From assembly GCA_018609785.1 (NCBI GenBank), contig JAHEOE010000074.1:1-5828 (forward strand): 5,828 bases of DNA. The letters run 5' to 3'. Made by a program: the position numbers and the translations under genes. This DNA comes from Minisyncoccota bacterium (GTDB lineage Bacteria; Patescibacteriota; Minisyncoccia; SW-4-49-11). This document shows, in pieces, positions 4,775 through 5,828 of the stretch (position 1 is the first letter of the stretch; every line of letters begins with the position of its first letter). Under the pieces are notes generated by a model that was given only the letters and a program-made list of their open reading frames with translations, was not told where the DNA came from and did no database searches.

Positions 4775-5828
4775 TTAAGTTTCAGATGCGTTTGCATTTG
4801 TGTCAGAAGGCAACCATACATGAACAGTGGTTCCTTTTCCGCGTCCGTCACTTTCCAGGTGAATGGTTCCGTCATGGAGTTCGATGATTTTCTTGGCGAG
4901 ATACAGGCCTAAGCCACTTCCTTCCGGATTGTGTTGGTAGGCTTTTTTCCCTCGTTCGAACTGATCGAAAATCACGGAGTGTTCGGACCGAGTAATACCA
5001 ATACCGTTATCTTCGATACCTATTCCGATTCCGTTCTGAGTTCGAGAGAGCGTAATTTTTACAAAGCTTTCCGTATAGATAATAGCATTGTGGACGAGAT
5101 TGGTGAGTGCGGACTTTAGTTTGGGGCGATCGCCGGAAAGAATGTATTCGCCTTCGTTTCCGTCAATGGCAAAGTGAATATCATTGATATCTTCTATCGC
5201 GGTTTCTGTTTGTCGTATTTCATCGAGAAGGGAATAGACATCAATCTCCGTTTGTTGAGTTATATTAAAGGTTCCCGTTTCCAAAGAGTTGAATGATAGC
5301 AGTTTTTGGACGAGAGATTGCATTCGTTGGATATATAAATATAAGTTTTCAACAACCCTCCTGCTCTCAGCGGAATATCCTTGGCTTTCTTCACGGGCCA
5401 GAGAGGTATACCCTTCCAAAGCGGTGAGCGGGGTGCGTAATTGATGAGAGCTGACTCGAAGAAACTTATTCTTTTCTTGGTCAAGTACTTGTAAACGGGT
5501 TTGTTTGCGTTCGAGAAGACGTTTTTCTTCAATAGCGGTTATTACTTGTTGAATTAAAGCACCGCCTAGAATGATAAACATTCCCAGCGAGAGAGCAGTG
5601 AGATACGAGTAGGATGCTTCTCCAATGAGAATCAGAGTCAATTGAACATAGATCGTACTGAGAGAAAGGGCTATGATCACTAACAGTTTGGGAAGAAGAG
5701 GAGGAAACGCGAATAATCTATAGGCAAGCACTGCATAAGAAACGACCAGTATAAAACCAAAGGCGGCCAATTCCGGAATGAATTGCAGATAAATCGTGTC
5801 AATGATATTGTTGATGAAAATGCTCGTA
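4775..5828 (-). CDS. Membrane sensor histidine kinase, C-terminal part (start beyond window)
   Basis: The frame is open from the right edge to TAA 4777-4775, giving 350 visible residues; the N-terminus lies outside. A TTG at 5770 could be mistaken for a start, but the frame continues upstream with membrane-protein-like sequence, and it sits inside the first visible hydrophobic stretch. Counting from the first visible codon, three hydrophobic segments (about 20-39, 46-70 and 75-98) lead into a coiled linker. The dimerisation domain carries the intact motif SSHQLRTP, with H128 (codon 5446-5444) as phosphoacceptor. The ATP-binding domain has N247 (N-box), D273-x-G-x-G (G1) and GSGLGL at 303-308 (G2). 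All catalytic parts are present, so this should be an active kinase that autophosphorylates and passes phosphate to a response regulator not seen here. It shares the ending 'SDGRGxGT' with its downstream paralogue and is probably co-transcribed with it. Confidence 0.9.
   Translation of the reverse strand, partial: TSIFINNIIDTIYLQFIPELAAFGFILVVSYAVLAYRLFAFPPLLPKLLVIIALSLSTIYVQLTLILIGEASYSYLTALSLGMFIILGGALIQQVITAIEEKRLLERKQTRLQVLDQEKNKFLRVSSHQLRTPLTALEGYTSLAREESQGYSAESRRVVENLYLYIQRMQSLVQKLLSFNSLETGTFNITQQTEIDVYSLLDEIRQTETAIEDINDIHFAIDGNEGEYILSGDRPKLKSALTNLVHNAIIYTESFVKITLSRTQNGIGIGIEDNGIGITRSEHSVIFDQFERGKKAYQHNPEGSGLGLYLAKKIIELHDGTIHLESDGRGKGTTVHVWLPSDTNANASET

Noticed and set aside
5768..5770. 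TTG at 5770-5768 as the start of the second sensor kinase
   Set aside because: The frame stays open for 19 more codons to the window edge, continues like a membrane protein, and the 7TM-type family needs a longer N-terminus.
1..5828. tRNA, rRNA, CRISPR array, toxin-antitoxin pair or integrase
   Set aside because: No cloverleaf, regular spaced repeat, recombinase motif or small paired operon was found on reading both strands. The two cassette genes are convergent, unlike a toxin-antitoxin operon.
1..5828. Recoded TGA (as in some Patescibacteria lineages)
   Set aside because: All frames close normally with TAA or TAG, and no gene needs TGA read as an amino acid.

Overview
This window is bacterial DNA of moderate GC. 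It carries four complete or near-complete protein genes, the first 65 codons of a fifth, and a broken second copy of that fifth gene. The best guess for the source is a Patescibacteria (Candidate Phyla Radiation) genome. The reasons are the look of the 185-residue unknown protein, which I associate from memory with that group, the 'HQLRTP' type of sensor kinase, and the lack of Shine-Dalgarno sequences before several starts. No ribosomal or other phylogenetic marker is present, so this is an inference. TGA is not needed as a sense codon anywhere I read.

Layout. Positions 1-195 (minus) hold the start of a PfkB-family sugar or nucleoside kinase that runs off the left edge. Divergent from it, 272-829 (plus) encodes a conserved protein of unknown function. 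Facing it, 863-2776 (minus) encodes a 637-residue protein that joins an unrecognised N-terminal region, a phosphoribosyltransferase-like domain and a C-terminal HAD phosphatase domain. The two convergent genes share a strong hairpin at 821-843. It is a minus-strand terminator whose U-tract comes from the lysine codons at the end of the plus-strand gene. The 637-residue gene has a near-consensus sigma70 promoter at 2812-2839.

Positions 2936-3033 repeat the first 31 codons of the PfkB kinase gene at about 95% identity, then run into unrelated sequence and a stop. This dead copy lies directly after two tandem, paralogous membrane sensor histidine kinases (3059-4687 and 4775 to the right edge, both minus). 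The simplest reading is an older order of kinase, kinase, pfkB on one strand. A segment of about 2.8 kb carrying the unknown gene and the phosphoribosyltransferase-HAD gene was later placed at the pfkB start. It left an intact 5' end on the far side and a stub next to the kinases.

Functional picture. The sensor kinases should sense something at or in the membrane. The downstream one has tyrosine where the phosphoacceptor histidine should be, while its ATP-binding site looks intact. It may therefore be a pseudokinase partner of its neighbour. The inserted two-gene cassette looks like accessory metabolism of a phosphoribosyl or nucleotide-like compound. No integrase, transposase, tRNA, rRNA or CRISPR array was seen.
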